Numbered from the stretch's first letter, positions 16,778-25,593 are shown. The stretch: 64,000 nt of DNA from Streptomyces bicolor (GCF_000719285.1 NZ_JOFS01000002.1:62001-126000), one strand, 5' to 3'. Translations and numbers: made by a program. Notes: generated from the sequence alone by a model not told the origin.

Positions 16778-18388
16778 ATGGATCTCATTCCGGCACCTGA
16801 CCGGATGGAGCGGGCCGAGGGCTTCCTCGACCTCGGCGACGGCTTCGGGATCGAGGCCGGGCCGGGCACCGAGGACGCCGTGCGATGGCTGCGCACGACG
16901 CTCGGCGCGGCGACCGGGCTCGCGCTGCCGCCCAAGAAGGGGAGCGAGTACGACGTCCTCCATCTGTCCGTCCGGCCCGGACTCGACGCCGAGGCCTACC
17001 GCCTCGTCATCGCCCCCCATGGCGTCCACATCCAGGGCGGCTCGCCCGCCGGTGTCTTCTGGGGCGCCCAGACGCTGCGCCAGCTTCTCGGCCCCGACGC
17101 CTTCCGGCGCGCACCCCTTCCCGGCCGCACGTGGCGGCTGCCCCTGACGGAGATCCAGGACTCCCCGCGATTTGGCTGGCGCGGCCTCATGCTCGACGTG
17201 GCCCGGCACTTCATGCCCAAGGACGGAGTCCTGCGCTACCTCGACCTGATGGCCGCCCACAAACTCAACGTCTTCCACTTCCACCTGACGGACGACCAGG
17301 GCTGGCGCATCGAGATCGAGAAGTACCCCCGGCTCACCGAGGTCGGCTCCTGGAGGGCGCGTACGAAATTCGGCCATCGGGCCTCCCCGCTGTGGGACGA
17401 GAAGCCGCACGGTGGCTACTACACCCAGGACGACATCCGCGAGATCGTCGCGTACGCCGCCGAGCGGCATATCACCGTCGTCCCCGAAATCGACGTACCC
17501 GGCCACTCGCAGGCGGCCATCGCCGCGTACCCGGAACTCGGCAACACCGACGTCATCGATACCTCCGCCCTCTCCGTATGGGACACCTGGGGGATCAATC
17601 CGAACGTACTCGCCCCCACTGACAACACCCTGCGGTTCTACGAGGGCGTCTTCGAGGAAGTCCTGGAGCTGTTCCCCTCGGAGTTCATTCATGTCGGGGG
17701 TGACGAATGCCTCAAGGACCAGTGGCGGCAGTCACCCACCGCGCAACAGCGCATCAGGGAACTCGGGCTGAAGGACGAGGACGAGCTACAGGCGTGGTTC
17801 ATCGGCCACTTCGACACCTGGCTCTCCGCGCGCGGGCGCCGGCTCATCGGCTGGGACGAGATCCTGGAGGGCGGGCTCGCGCCGGGCGCGACGGTGTCGT
17901 CCTGGCGTGGATACGCGGGGGGCATCGCGGCGGCCCGCGCGGGCCACGACGTCGTCATGTGCCCCGAGCAGCAGGTGTACCTGGACCACCGTCAGGACCC
18001 GGGCGCGGACGAGCCGGTCCCCATCGGCTACGTCCGCACCCTGGAGGACGTCTATCGGTTCGAGCCCGTTCCCACGGAGTTGACGCCGGACGAGGCCCGG
18101 CACGTGCTCGGCACCCAGGCCAACGTGTGGACCGAGGTGATGGAGGACCACGCGCGCGTGGACTACCAGACGTTCCCGCGCCTCGCCGCCTTCGCCGAGG
18201 TGGCCTGGAGCAGCCTGCCCGCCCCGGACCAACGGGACTTCGCCGGCTTCGAGCGGCGGATGGCCGCCCATTACGGGCGACTTGACGCCCTGGGAGTCGC
18301 ATACCGCCCGCCGGCCGGACCGCGGCCCTGGCAGCGGCGCCCCGGTGTGCTCGGCTGCCCGATCCAGGGCCCGCCCCCGAACAGGTAA
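16778..18388 (+). CDS. Beta-N-acetylhexosaminidase (glycoside hydrolase family 20)
   Basis: 536 residues. An N-terminal GH20b-type domain (about 5-125) precedes the catalytic TIM barrel, which opens with RFGWRGLMLDVARHFMP. The catalytic Asp309-Glu310 pair lies in HVGGDE. Tyr and Trp residues of the substrate pocket (WDEILEGG, WRGYAGG) are present. GH20 enzymes remove terminal GlcNAc or GalNAc by substrate-assisted catalysis. There is no signal peptide, so it should act in the cytoplasm on sugars brought in by the transporter 15 bp upstream. GAAAGG is the ribosome site. Confidence 0.9.
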   Translation: MDLIPAPDRMERAEGFLDLGDGFGIEAGPGTEDAVRWLRTTLGAATGLALPPKKGSEYDVLHLSVRPGLDAEAYRLVIAPHGVHIQGGSPAGVFWGAQTLRQLLGPDAFRRAPLPGRTWRLPLTEIQDSPRFGWRGLMLDVARHFMPKDGVLRYLDLMAAHKLNVFHFHLTDDQGWRIEIEKYPRLTEVGSWRARTKFGHRASPLWDEKPHGGYYTQDDIREIVAYAAERHITVVPEIDVPGHSQAAIAAYPELGNTDVIDTSALSVWDTWGINPNVLAPTDNTLRFYEGVFEEVLELFPSEFIHVGGDECLKDQWRQSPTAQQRIRELGLKDEDELQAWFIGHFDTWLSARGRRLIGWDEILEGGLAPGATVSSWRGYAGGIAAARAGHDVVMCPEQQVYLDHRQDPGADEPVPIGYVRTLEDVYRFEPVPTELTPDEARHVLGTQANVWTEVMEDHARVDYQTFPRLAAFAEVAWSSLPAPDQRDFAGFERRMAAHYGRLDALGVAYRPPAGPRPWQRRPGVLGCPIQGPPPNR

Positions 18389-18614
18389 TGGAAAAAAACC
18401 GGCAAGGTGTCACCGAAGAGTGTCAATCGGAACGCACAGGTGATGCCGTACGAAAACGGACCATCTACGCGATGAGGTGGGCGAATGCCTCCTAGCGGAC
18501 CCCCGTCCTCGGGTCCTGCGAAGATGTGCCAGAGTTGCCACGTCCGCCCTGTCAGCACGTACCGTACGGCAACACAGGTGGGACCAGGTGGGGCAGCGGG
18601 AAGGGGCAGCCGGT
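18389..18614. promoter_or_regulatory. Upstream region of the xanthine dehydrogenase-like operon
   Basis: 226 bp without a gene. It contains the separated complementary pair GTTGCC (18534-18539) and GGCAAC (18568-18573), and a palindromic GTACCGTAC block between them. The ribosome site GGGAAGGGG ends 8 nt before a TTG start. No clear promoter hexamers. Confidence 0.35.
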
Positions 18615-19508
18615 TTGACCACGAGCGCACCGCAGACGGCGCAGGCCGTCACGCTGCCCACGACGCTGGACGAGGCCGTGGCGGCACTCACCGCCATGCC
18701 CGCCGCCGTACCGGTCGCGGGCGGCACCGACCTCATGGCCGCCGTCAACTCCGGACAGCTCAGGCCCGCCGCGCTGGTCGGCCTCGGCCGGATCAGCGAG
18801 ATCCGCGGCTGGCAGTACCAGGACGGTCACGCCCTGCTCGGAGCCGGCCTCACGCACGCGCGTATGGGCCGCCCCGACTTCGCCGCGCTGATCCCGGCGC
18901 TCGCGGCCGCCGCCCGTGCCGCGGGCCCGCCGCAGATCCGCAACGCGGGCACCCTCGGCGGCAACATCGCCTCGGCCTCCCCGAACGGTGACGCGCTGCC
19001 GGTCCTCGCCGCCCTCGAAGCGACCCTGATCATCGCGGGCCCGGGCGGAGCCCGCCGGGAGATCCCGGTGTCGCATCTGCTGGCCGGCATGGAGATGCTG
19101 CGCGCCGGCGAACTCATCGGCTACGTGCGCGTGCCGCTGCTGCACGCCCCGCAGGTCTTCCTCAAGGCCACCGGCCGCACCGGCCCGGGGCGTTCGATGG
19201 CGTCCGTCGCCGTCGTCCTCGACCCCGCGCGGCGCGGAGTCAGGTGCGCCGTGGGTGCCATAGCGCCGATGCCGCTGCGGCCCCTGGAGGCCGAGCACTG
19301 GGTCGCCCAGCTGATCGACTGGGACAACAGCCGCGCGATCGTCCCCGAGGCGCTGCACGCCTTCGGGGAGTACGTCGCCGCGGCCTGCATCCCCGATCCG
19401 GTCCCGGCCGAGGACGGCTCCGTGACCCAGCATCCGCCCGCCGTACTGCACCTGCGGCGCACCGTCGCCGCGCTGGCCCGACGAGCACTCGGGAGGGCGC
19501 TGTCGTGA
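18615..19508 (+). CDS. Xanthine dehydrogenase-family FAD-binding subunit
   Basis: 297 residues of the CoxM/XdhB type. The FAD-binding motifs are AVPVAGGTDLMA near the N-terminus and QIRNAGTLGGNIASASP. I place the start at TTG 18615 because a strong GGGAAGGGG site sits 8 nt upstream and the family sequence begins soon after (VTLPTTLDEAVAAL); longer starts give unrelated sequence. The stop overlaps the next start (GTGA). It should pass electrons between the 2Fe-2S subunit and the final acceptor in a three-subunit molybdenum hydroxylase. Confidence 0.85.
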   Translation: MTTSAPQTAQAVTLPTTLDEAVAALTAMPAAVPVAGGTDLMAAVNSGQLRPAALVGLGRISEIRGWQYQDGHALLGAGLTHARMGRPDFAALIPALAAAARAAGPPQIRNAGTLGGNIASASPNGDALPVLAALEATLIIAGPGGARREIPVSHLLAGMEMLRAGELIGYVRVPLLHAPQVFLKATGRTGPGRSMASVAVVLDPARRGVRCAVGAIAPMPLRPLEAEHWVAQLIDWDNSRAIVPEALHAFGEYVAAACIPDPVPAEDGSVTQHPPAVLHLRRTVAALARRALGRALS

Positions 19509-21166
19509 CCGACGACCAGCACGGAGAGAGCACGCCTCAGGGCGCGGGCCGTTGGGACCCGCTGCCCCAGGGCGAGTACGACGACGGCGCCACCGCCTTC
19601 GTCAAGCTCCCCGAAGGGGGCATCGACGCCCTCCTGGCCTCCTCCGACAGCCCGCTCGCCGCGCCCGGGCACGGGTATGTGCCGCCGCAGATAACGTTCG
19701 CGCCCGGCTCGGCCGCGGGCACCGACCCCGCGGCCGCCGGTGGCTGGCCGGTCGCGGGCGCGCCCGCCGAGGGCGCCCAGTGGCCCGACCCGAACGCCGC
19801 CCCGCAGGACACGGGCGGCGACCAGTTCGCGTACCACCCCGGGGCCACCCAGCAGTGGAACTTCTCGGAGACCGCGGCGGGTCAGCCGGGCCACGATGTC
19901 GCCGCGGGTCCCGGTCAGGACGTCACCGGACAGTGGTCGATTCCCGTCGCCGACGGTGACCTTCCGGACGAATCAGGCGAGTTCACGACATCGTCGCTGG
20001 TCGAGCAGTGGGGCGGAACCCCTCCGGCCACCCTGCCGGGCGGCGCACCCGCACCGTGGGCGACGCAGGCCACGGGGCAGCCGTGGGGCCAGCAGGCCGC
20101 CGCGCTGACCGAGGAGACGGCCGGGTCCGGGCACGCGCCCGGGCAGCACGGAGCGCATGCCGACGACCAGTCCGCCGTAGCCGCCGAACAGCCCGACCCG
20201 AACCCGCATGAGCAGCCCGCCGAGGCCGCGCCCGGGCCGGACGCACACGCACGCGTGCCCGGTTCCGCCGCGCCCGCCTCCGAGCGGCCGGCCGAGATCT
20301 CCGTCGAAGCCGCATCACGGCCCCCGCAGGCCGCTCGTGAGCCGGGCGCGCCCGGCGAGGCCGCCACAGACGCCCAAGGCGCCCCAGAGGCCGCCGAGCG
20401 CCCCGCAGAGGATCCCGCCGAGCCCACCCCGGCCGAGGGCGACTCCGGCCCCGAGACCGCCGCGGAACCCACGCAGGCCGCCGCCTCCGACGACGCGCCG
20501 CCGCCCCCCGGTGAGGAACACCCCCTCGCTTCCTACGTCCTGCGCGTCAACGGCGTCGACCGGCCCGTCTCGGATGCCTGGATCGGCGAGTCGCTGCTCT
20601 ACGTGCTGCGCGAGCGGCTCGGTCTCGCGGGTGCCAAGGACGGCTGCTCGCAGGGCGAGTGCGGCGCCTGCAACGTGCAGGTCGACGGACGGCTCGTCGC
20701 CTCCTGCCTGGTGCCCGCCGTGACCGCCGCCGGCGCCGAGGTCCGCACGGTCGAGGGCCTCGCCGAGGACGGGCAGCCGTCGGACGTGCAGCGCGCGCTC
20801 GCGCGGTGCGGCGCCGTGCAGTGCGGCTTCTGCGTGCCGGGCATGGCGATGACCGTGCACGACCTGCTGGAGGGCAACCCGGCGCCCACCGAGCTGGAGA
20901 CCCGCCAGGCTCTGTGCGGCAACCTGTGCCGCTGCTCCGGTTACCGGGGCGTGGTGGACGCCGTCAAGGAGGTCGTCGCCGAGCGCGCGGCGCAGACGGC
21001 GGCCGACGAGCCCGAACAGGACGGCGACGAGCCGCGTATCCCTCACCAGGCGGGCCCGGGGGCCGGCGGGGTCAACCCGTCGGCGTTCGAGGCGCCCGGG
21101 GCCATGAACCCGAGGCCTGCGGGACCGCATGACCAGGCGTACGGCCAGGACGGAGGCCAGGCGTGA
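19505..21166 (+). CDS. 2Fe-2S subunit of a xanthine dehydrogenase-like enzyme with a very long disordered N-terminal extension
   Basis: 553 residues, more than three times the usual ~160 for this subunit. Residues about 1-336 are rich in Ala, Pro, Gly, Glu and Gln and look disordered, with aromatic islands such as QQWNFSE, GQWSIPV and SSLVEQWGG. From about residue 338 the normal domain begins: the plant-type ferredoxin cluster (CSQGECGACNVQVDG ... C) and the second cluster (CGFCVPGM, CGNLCRC). A further ~50-residue Gly/Pro tail follows. GTG start overlaps the FAD-subunit stop and no internal start with a ribosome site precedes the ferredoxin domain, so the extension is probably translated. 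Its role is unknown. Confidence 0.82.
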   Translation: MTDDQHGESTPQGAGRWDPLPQGEYDDGATAFVKLPEGGIDALLASSDSPLAAPGHGYVPPQITFAPGSAAGTDPAAAGGWPVAGAPAEGAQWPDPNAAPQDTGGDQFAYHPGATQQWNFSETAAGQPGHDVAAGPGQDVTGQWSIPVADGDLPDESGEFTTSSLVEQWGGTPPATLPGGAPAPWATQATGQPWGQQAAALTEETAGSGHAPGQHGAHADDQSAVAAEQPDPNPHEQPAEAAPGPDAHARVPGSAAPASERPAEISVEAASRPPQAAREPGAPGEAATDAQGAPEAAERPAEDPAEPTPAEGDSGPETAAEPTQAAASDDAPPPPGEEHPLASYVLRVNGVDRPVSDAWIGESLLYVLRERLGLAGAKDGCSQGECGACNVQVDGRLVASCLVPAVTAAGAEVRTVEGLAEDGQPSDVQRALARCGAVQCGFCVPGMAMTVHDLLEGNPAPTELETRQALCGNLCRCSGYRGVVDAVKEVVAERAAQTAADEPEQDGDEPRIPHQAGPGAGGVNPSAFEAPGAMNPRPAGPHDQAYGQDGGQA

Positions 21167-23472
21167 GCAACGAAGCCGCCACCGCGACCACAGCCGCGGA
21201 GGCAGCACCCGCCCCCGAGCCGATCCCGCACGGCATCGGCGCCTCCCTGCCGGCCGCCGACGCCCGCGCCAAGACCGAGGGCACCTTCCCGTACGCGGCC
21301 GACCTGTGGGCCGAGGGCCTGCTGTGGGCTGCCGTACTGCGCTCGCCGCACCCGCACGCGCGCATCACGTCCATCGACACGTCCCACGCGCGTGAGATGC
21401 CCGGCGTACGGGCCGTCGTCACCCACGAGGACGTGCCGGGCAGCCCGCTGTTCGGCCGCGGCAAGGCCGACCGCCCGGTCTTCGCCTCCGAGGTCGTACG
21501 CCACCACGGCGAGCCCATCGCCGCCGTCGCCGCCGACCACCCCGACACCGCGCGCCTGGCCGCCGCTGCCGTCATCGTCGAGTACGAGGTGCTCGACCCG
21601 GTGACCGACCCCGAGCAGGCCTTCGAGGCGGAGCCGCTGCACCCCGACGGCAACCTGATCCGCCACATCCCGCTGCGCCACGGCGACCCCGACGCGGCCG
21701 GCGACATCGTCGTGGAGGGCCTGTACCGCATCGGCCGCCAGGACCCGGCCCCCATCGGCGCCGAGGCGGGCCTCGCGGTACCGCGCCCCGACGGCGGCGT
21801 GGAGCTCTACCTGGCCTCGACCGACCCGCACACCGACCGCGACCGGGCCGCCGCCTGCTACGGCCTGGAACCCGAGCGCGTCAAGGTCGTCGTCACCGGC
21901 GTCCCGGGCGCCACCGCCGACCGCGAGGACCAGGGCTTCCAGCTCCCGCTCGGACTGCTGGCGCTGAAGACCGGCTGCCCGGTGAAGCTGACGGCCACGC
22001 GCGAGGAGTCCTTCCTCGGCCACACCCACCGCCACCCCACCCTGCTCCGGTACCGCCACCACGCGGACGCCGACGGCAAGCTGGTCAAGGTCGAGGCGCA
22101 GATCCTGCTGGACGCGGGCGCCTACGCCGACACGTCCTCCGACGCCCTGGCCGCCGCGGTCGCCTTCGCCTGCGGCCCGTACGTCGTACCGAACGCCTTC
22201 ATCGAGGGCTGGGCCGTACGCACCAACAACCCGCCCTCCGGTCATGTACGCGGCGAGGGCGCCATGCAGGTCTGCGCCGCCTACGAGGCGCAGATGGACA
22301 AGCTGGCCAAGAAGCTCGGCGTGGACCCGGCGGAGCTGCGCCTGCGCAACGCCATGGCGACGGGCGACGTACTCCCGACGGGCCAGACGGTGACCTGCCC
22401 GGCCCCCGTGGCCGAGCTCTTGCAGGCCGTACGGGACTACCCGCTTCCGCCCCTCCCCAAGGACACACCCGAGGACGAGTGGCTGCTGCCCGGCGGCCCC
22501 GAGGGCGCGGGCGAACCGGGTGCCGTGCGGCGGGGCGTCGGCTACGGCCTGGGCATGGTGCACATGCTCGGCGCCGAGGGCGCGGACGAGGTCTCCACGG
22601 CGACGGTGAAGGTCCACGACGGCGTCGCGACGGTGCTCTGCGCGGCCGTCGAGACGGGCCAGGGCTTCACCACCCTCGCCCGGCAGATCGTCCAGGAGAC
22701 GCTGGGCGTCGACGAGGTGCACGTGGCGCCCGTCGACACCGACCAGCCCCCGGCGGGCGCGGGCTGCCGCGGCCGCCACACCTGGGTGTCGGGCGGCGCG
22801 GTGGAACGGGCCGCCAAGATGGTCCGCACGCAACTGCTGCAGCCCCTGGCGCACAAGTTCGGCATGTCCACGGAGCTGCTCCAGATCACCGACGGCAAGA
22901 TCACGTCGTACGACGGCGTCCTGTCGACCACCGTCACCGAGGCGCTGGACGGCAAGGAGCTGTGGGCGACGGCCCAGTGCCGCCCGCATCCGACCGAGCC
23001 GCTGAACGAGACCGGCCAGGGCGACGCCTTCGTCGGCATGGCCTTCTGCGCGATCCGCGCGGTGGTGGACGTCGACATCGAGCTGGGCTCCGTGCGTGTG
23101 GTCGAGCTGGCGCTCGCCCAGGACGTCGGCCGGGTGCTGAACCCGGCCCAGCTGGAGGCGCGCATCGAGGCGGGCGTGACCCAGGGCGTCGGCATAGCGC
23201 TCACGGAGAACCTGCGCTCCGCGCGCGGTCTGATCCGCCACCCGGACCTGACGGGCTACTCGCTGCCGACGGCCCTGGACGCCCCCGACATCCGGATCGT
23301 GAAGCTGGTCGAGGAGCGGGACGTGGTCGCGCCGTTCGGCGCGAAGGCGGTGAGCGCGGTGCCGGTGGTGACCTCGCCGGCGGCGGTCGCGTCGGCCGTG
23401 CGCGCGGCGACGGGCCGCCCGGTGAACCGCCTGCCGATCCGGCCGCAGGCGGCGGTGGTGACGGGGCAGTGA
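21163..23472 (+). CDS. Xanthine dehydrogenase-like molybdopterin-binding subunit
   Basis: 769 residues of the CoxL/XdhA type, coupled to the 2Fe-2S gene by a GTGA overlap. Family blocks are present: GIGASLPAADARAKTEG, LRSPHPHARI, and the cofactor region AVETGQGFTTLARQI. Two sites differ from typical members. RGEGAMQ replaces the usual RGxGxPQ, and near the C-terminus GAKAVSA (726-732) stands where active enzymes have GAKGVGE, so the position of the catalytic Glu holds Ala. Substrate cannot be named; true xanthine oxidation is doubtful. Confidence 0.83.
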   Translation: MSNEAATATTAAEAAPAPEPIPHGIGASLPAADARAKTEGTFPYAADLWAEGLLWAAVLRSPHPHARITSIDTSHAREMPGVRAVVTHEDVPGSPLFGRGKADRPVFASEVVRHHGEPIAAVAADHPDTARLAAAAVIVEYEVLDPVTDPEQAFEAEPLHPDGNLIRHIPLRHGDPDAAGDIVVEGLYRIGRQDPAPIGAEAGLAVPRPDGGVELYLASTDPHTDRDRAAACYGLEPERVKVVVTGVPGATADREDQGFQLPLGLLALKTGCPVKLTATREESFLGHTHRHPTLLRYRHHADADGKLVKVEAQILLDAGAYADTSSDALAAAVAFACGPYVVPNAFIEGWAVRTNNPPSGHVRGEGAMQVCAAYEAQMDKLAKKLGVDPAELRLRNAMATGDVLPTGQTVTCPAPVAELLQAVRDYPLPPLPKDTPEDEWLLPGGPEGAGEPGAVRRGVGYGLGMVHMLGAEGADEVSTATVKVHDGVATVLCAAVETGQGFTTLARQIVQETLGVDEVHVAPVDTDQPPAGAGCRGRHTWVSGGAVERAAKMVRTQLLQPLAHKFGMSTELLQITDGKITSYDGVLSTTVTEALDGKELWATAQCRPHPTEPLNETGQGDAFVGMAFCAIRAVVDVDIELGSVRVVELALAQDVGRVLNPAQLEARIEAGVTQGVGIALTENLRSARGLIRHPDLTGYSLPTALDAPDIRIVKLVEERDVVAPFGAKAVSAVPVVTSPAAVASAVRAATGRPVNRLPIRPQAAVVTGQ

Positions 23473-23591
23473 CCGAGCCGGATCCGCCGCGCTACGAACC
23501 CGCCCCCGGCGTGGGCAGGCCGGCGCTGTGGATCCTGCTGTTCCTGCTTGCCGCGATCGCCGTCGTCCTGGGCGGCGTGTACCTCACGTGA
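23469..23591 (+). CDS. 40-residue single-pass membrane protein coupled to the molybdenum subunit
   Basis: A small gene starting at GTG 23469, inside the stop of the large subunit (GTGA). It encodes a Pro-rich N-terminus (MTEPDPPRYEPAPGVGRP) and one hydrophobic helix (ALWILLFLLAAIAVVLGGVY). The clean reading frame, coupling and membrane helix make it likely real. It could tether the otherwise soluble enzyme complex to the membrane. I know no named family. Confidence 0.6.
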   Translation: MTEPDPPRYEPAPGVGRPALWILLFLLAAIAVVLGGVYLT

Positions 23592-24057
23592 TGCGCGGGG
23601 TCGTGCTCCTCACCGGGGTCATGGCGGCCGGGACGTCTTCCGGCGCATGATCGTCTCTGGACGCGAGGAGTACGAACCTGGCGCCGGGGGCGAGGGCGAG
23701 GCCCAGCTCCGGCTGCGGTACCGGCTGTCGGCGGCGACGGCGGACGCGTACGCGGAGGCCGGGTCCACCGCGGTCGTGCAGGACGTGGTGCTGGGCGCGG
23801 ACCTGGCGGAGTACGTACGGCTGGTGCGCACGCGTCCGCTGTACGTGGTCGTCCTGGCGCCGAGCGCCGCGGCCGTGGCGGCGCGGGAGGCCGGGCGGGC
23901 GAAGACGGGGTACGGGGCCTGGACGGTCGAGCGGTTGGACGGGGAGCTGCGGTCGCGGACGCCGCGGATCGGGCTGTGGGTGGACTCCTCGGAGCTCACC
24001 GTGGGGGAGACCGTGGAGGCGATTCTGGCGGGGCGGGAACGCGCGAGGGTTGTCTGA
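23591..24057 (+). pseudogene. Broken P-loop phosphotransferase (chloramphenicol phosphotransferase/zeta-like)
   Basis: The frame from ATG 23591 begins MRGVVLLTGVMAAG, the start of a Walker A motif, then runs TSSGA and stops at 23650. Another frame resumes at once with DVFRRMIVSGREEYEPG and continues to 24057 as a normal member of this AAA-type kinase family (YAEAGSTAVVQDVVLG, REAGRAKTGYGAW). The family needs GKS/T and about 20 more residues between these parts, so I infer a deletion of roughly 60 bp that also shifts the frame. An ATG at 23647 overlaps the TGA and could restart a truncated 136-residue protein without ATP-binding loop. Confidence 0.7.
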
Positions 24058-24387
24058 CGTCTTCTCTGGTGAAGCGGTTTCTGCGGGGGAGCGGTTTCCT
24101 CTGGAGCGGCTTTCCCGCGGGAGTGGTTTCCCTGTGGGAGCGGTTTCCCTGCGGGAGAGGTGTCCAAGGCGGCTCGCACTCAAATGAGTTGCCGGTGGCG
24201 GTGTGGGCCCGGAAGAGTTGCCGGTGGTGGTGCCGTTCGCGGCGTGTCCGGCGTTGTCGCTGGTCCGGGGCGTTGTCAGTGGTGGCGCGTAGTGTTCTGA
24301 GCAGTGGGACGGCCGCCGAGCCCGGTGGGTCGGCCGATCGGCTGTGTCCTGCCCGGGGGCTGTGAGCGAGCACATGCGGGGGAGTTC
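24058..24387. other. Gene-free region containing short direct repeats
   Basis: 330 bp without a credible gene. Besides the 17-bp tandem array (separate entry) it holds two copies of GAGTTGCCGGTGGYGGTG about 27 bp apart (near 24186 and 24213) and two GGCGTTGTC copies. Base use is G/T-rich on the plus strand. It ends at the promoter side of the SUKH gene, whose site GGGGGAG lies at about 24374. Confidence 0.5.
24073..24165 (+). repeat. 17-bp tandem repeat array
   Basis: Five units and a partial sixth of the pattern AGYGGTTTCCCTGYGGG: 24073-24089, 24090-24104 (15 bp), 24105-24121, 24122-24138, 24139-24155 and 24156-24165. Units 4 and 5 differ at two positions. The array lies just after the kinase pseudogene. 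Confidence 0.75.
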
Positions 24388-25593
24388 ATGAGCACGACCA
24401 TTACGACCTACGCCGGTGACACGGCGATCGTCCTGACCGAGACCGAGCTGGATCCGTACGTCACGCACGCGTCGACGCGGCGATGGCTGACGGGACCCGG
24501 ACTGCCGTGCGACAGCGGCGTGTTGAGCTTCGCCGAACTGTGCCGCGAGGGCCTGCGGACGGTGGCCGACTCGACGGGAGGCCCGGTCGACCGGCTGGCC
24601 GCGGAGCTGCGGGACCAGTTGGTGATAGGCGGACTGCTGGGCCCCGGCGCCCTGACGACGGAGTCGGTCCTGCTGGACGGCACGACGGGCGAGATCTCGA
24701 CGACGCACTTCCTGCACGACCGCCCCGACCTGATGGACCGCCGCCCGCTGGCCCCGTCACTGCGCACACTGGTCCGCTTCGCGGAGGCCACGGACGAACT
24801 GGCGGGCCTGCGCGGCCAGTTCGCCTCCCATGTCGGCCGCTACGGCCCGAAGGCGGTCGCGGAGGCGTCCCGGCACCTGCTGGCGGTGTTCGAGGAGGGC
24901 ACGGACGGCCGGCCGGCGCCGTTCTGGAAGATGGCGGCCCTGATCCGCCCGCTCGCGCTCGTGGCGGGCCGGGCCGGAGAGTCGGGCCTCGCCCTGGACC
25001 TGCCGCGGCGCCTCCTGGACCAGGAGTTCGGCCCGCGCAAGGTGGTGCGCTTCGAGGAGGTCGACTTCCCCGCCACGCTCACCCACGAGCCGACCCGCCG
25101 TTTCCTGCGCGAGATCGGGCTGCCGGAGGGCGCCCACCTTTTCTCCCTGGACCTCGACACGGACGTCCCTCTGCCGACGCTGACCGAGCACTACGCCGAC
25201 GTCGACCCTTCGGCAGAACTCCCCTACCGCGCCGACCACTTGATACGCCTCGGCCGCCTCGACGAGGACAACAGCCTGGTCGTCGACGGCGCGACGGGCG
25301 CGGTCCTGAACTGGAACGAGCCCGAGGCGAGGCTGTTCCCCCTGAACACCGACGTCTCGACCCTCGCCTTCACGCTCTGGCTGCTCCACCGCGAGCAGGC
25401 GATCGACGCGGAGTCGGGCCACGAGCTGACGACCGACACCTACGACCAACTGGCCATGACGATGCTCCAGGTCCTGTCGACGGTCGACCCGACCGGCGTC
25501 GCCGCGGCGGGCAGGGACGGCCGGCACTACTGGACGGAGGTGTTCCAGGACACGGCGAGCGGGGTGCTGGAGTCGGTGGGCGGCGGGCGGTGA
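24388..25593 (+). CDS. SUKH-4-type protein with two tandem domains
   Basis: 401 residues. Two related halves are visible: THASTRRWLTGPGLPCDSGVLSF in the first and THEPTRRFLREIGLPEG followed by HLFSL in the second, each followed by a region with a late hydrophobic strand. This matches the SUKH-4 family, whose founding members are immunity proteins for polymorphic toxins; many Streptomyces copies stand alone. The second domain also shows the usual LNWNEPEARLFPLNTDVSTLAFTL-type ending in pieces. GGGGGAG precedes the ATG by 7 nt. No toxin gene is adjacent, so an immunity role is only a possibility. The stop overlaps the next gene. Confidence 0.75.
   Translation: MSTTITTYAGDTAIVLTETELDPYVTHASTRRWLTGPGLPCDSGVLSFAELCREGLRTVADSTGGPVDRLAAELRDQLVIGGLLGPGALTTESVLLDGTTGEISTTHFLHDRPDLMDRRPLAPSLRTLVRFAEATDELAGLRGQFASHVGRYGPKAVAEASRHLLAVFEEGTDGRPAPFWKMAALIRPLALVAGRAGESGLALDLPRRLLDQEFGPRKVVRFEEVDFPATLTHEPTRRFLREIGLPEGAHLFSLDLDTDVPLPTLTEHYADVDPSAELPYRADHLIRLGRLDEDNSLVVDGATGAVLNWNEPEARLFPLNTDVSTLAFTLWLLHREQAIDAESGHELTTDTYDQLAMTMLQVLSTVDPTGVAAAGRDGRHYWTEVFQDTASGVLESVGGGR

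Noticed and set aside
24073..24165. CRISPR array
   Set aside because: Units are contiguous 15-17 bp repeats without spacers and no cas genes are present.
24483..25593. Long plus-strand frame running through the SUKH gene into the GNAT
   Set aside because: Only its last part, from GTG 25590, has GNAT sequence; the rest is a frame shadow of the SUKH gene.
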